Source: Streptomyces sp. B1I3 (GTDB lineage Bacteria > Actinomycetota > Actinomycetes > Streptomycetales > Streptomycetaceae). From it: DNA of 64,000 nucleotides. Below are positions 63,439 through 64,000 of the stretch, piece after piece; position 1 is the first letter of the stretch, and each line of letters starts with the position of its first letter. Below the pieces are notes generated by a model that did not search any database, was not told the DNA's origin, and saw only the letters and a list, made by a program, of their open reading frames with translations. The translations under genes were made by a program, and so were the position numbers. The stretch is taken from the NCBI RefSeq assembly GCF_030816615.1, contig NZ_JAUSYD010000001.1:1674001-1738000 (forward strand). Direction: 5' to 3'.

Positions 63439-63467
63439 TTGTCATGCCATATTCAGCTGGATAGCCT
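63439..63467 (+). promoter_or_regulatory. Promoter of the amidase-like gene
   Basis: TTGTCA (63439-63444) and TAGCCT (63462-63467), 17-base spacer, leaving a leader of about 70 bases. Confidence 0.55.
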
Positions 63468-63544
63468 GTGCGGGCTCGAGGCCCCCGCCCCACCCCACCG
63501 GGCCCGGGGGACCTCCACTCTCCCCCCACGGACCAGGAGCAGGT

Positions 63545-64000
63545 ATGCCCCGACGCCCCGCCGGCCACACCGCAGGACGCACAGCGGTTCTGGCCGCTCT
63601 CGCCGTCACCGCCCTCGTCGCCGCCGGCCGGCCGGCCCCGGCCGCGACCACCGCCCCACAACCCATGAACCAGGCCTTCGACAGGGCGGCCGAGAAGTTC
63701 GGCGTACCGCGCGATCTGCTCGCCGCCGTCGGCTACGGCGAGACGCACCTGGACGGCCACGCCGGGCGCCCGAGCCAGGCGAACGGATACGGAGTGATGC
63801 ACCTCGTCAGCAACCCGGCCAACCGCTCCCTGGAGAAGGCCGCCGCGCTGACGGGCGAGTCCGCGGCCGATCTGCGCCAGGACACCGAGGCCAACATCCT
63901 GGGCGGCGCCGCCGTGCTGCGCAACCACGCCGACGCGCTCGGCCTGGACGGGGCCGAGCGCCGGGACATCGACGCCTGGTACCCGGCCGTCGCCCGGTAC
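63545..64000 (+). CDS. Secreted N-acetylmuramoyl-L-alanine amidase-like protein (3' end beyond window)
   Basis: The first 152 residues are visible and open to the edge. The signal peptide (RTAVLAALAVTALVAAGRPAPAA) is followed by a helical domain of lysozyme/SLT-like appearance, DRAAEKFGVPRDLLAAVGYGETHLDGH, typical of the N-terminal half of Streptomyces secreted amidases whose amidase_2 domain lies further on. The ATG has AGGAG five bases upstream. The catalytic domain is outside the window, so the name rests on the N-terminal organisation. Confidence 0.75.
   Translation, partial: MPRRPAGHTAGRTAVLAALAVTALVAAGRPAPAATTAPQPMNQAFDRAAEKFGVPRDLLAAVGYGETHLDGHAGRPSQANGYGVMHLVSNPANRSLEKAAALTGESAADLRQDTEANILGGAAVLRNHADALGLDGAERRDIDAWYPAVARY

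Overview
The window is about 72% G+C with the codon use, GTG/TTG starts, AAGGAG-type ribosome sites and family content of a Streptomyces chromosome. The order allantoinase - IclR regulator - malate synthase - uricase operon - hydroxypyruvate isomerase - tartronate semialdehyde reductase - catalase - glyoxylate carboligase is the purine/allantoin catabolic region known from Streptomyces coelicolor. No tRNA, rRNA, CRISPR array or insertion sequence was recognised.

Layout. 1-2135: allantoinase (cut by the left edge) divergent from its IclR-type regulator. 2221-6091: a tandem-repeat tract, a MacB-like ABC exporter (permease frameshifted) and a divergent NarL-type two-component system. 6248-8741: a MobA/MocA-like nucleotidyltransferase and malate synthase. 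9049-15781: membrane proteins, a fibronectin-III lipoprotein, a mycothiol-type DinB-like protein, an alpha/beta hydrolase and two GH46 chitosanases. 15848-22350 (minus strand): NCS2 permease, 8-oxoguanine deaminase, second NCS2 permease, uricase, 5-hydroxyisourate hydrolase and OHCU decarboxylase. 22507-24115: DUF77 / HTH_22 pair and a GntR regulator. 24363-30592: a sugar ABC importer without its own ATPase, a GH20 hexosaminidase and a CBM3-GH16-like secreted protein. 30749-37719: hyi, glxR, catalase, a secreted phosphatase and gcl. 37879-50311: assorted housekeeping genes (GNAT, two acyl-CoA ligases with a GAF-LuxR regulator, YcaQ-like protein, DMT and MFS transporters, glutathionyl-hydroquinone reductase-like protein, VOC protein, aldo/keto reductase). 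50538-57080 (minus strand): an organosulfur operon (flavin reductase, Tat lipoprotein binding protein, permease, ATPase, flavin monooxygenase) plus a ROK regulator, with two Cys-containing leader ORFs. 57393-63332: a secreted nuclease (frameshifted), then alpha/beta hydrolase, ketosynthase, acyl carrier protein and a divergent nitroreductase. 63545-end: a partial secreted amidase-like gene.

How it fits together. Purines enter through the NCS2 permeases; 8-oxoguanine is deaminated; urate is oxidised through HIU and OHCU to allantoin; allantoinase opens the ring (later ureide genes presumably lie left of the window); the glyoxylate released is taken up by malate synthase or by Gcl, Hyi and GlxR. 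Uricase makes H2O2, and a catalase lies in the same cluster. The sequence shows two distinct operator families across these dispersed units: a 17-bp TTCAAC-N5-GTTGAA type at allB, aceB, uraD and catalase, and a 15-bp TTCCG-N5-CGGAA type arranged as pairs 21 bp apart at hyi and gcl, with a weaker version at the regulator gene. The other notable signals are the two leader ORFs of the sulfur locus, a gene-conversion-like tract between the chitosanases, and a compact ketosynthase/ACP/hydrolase locus.
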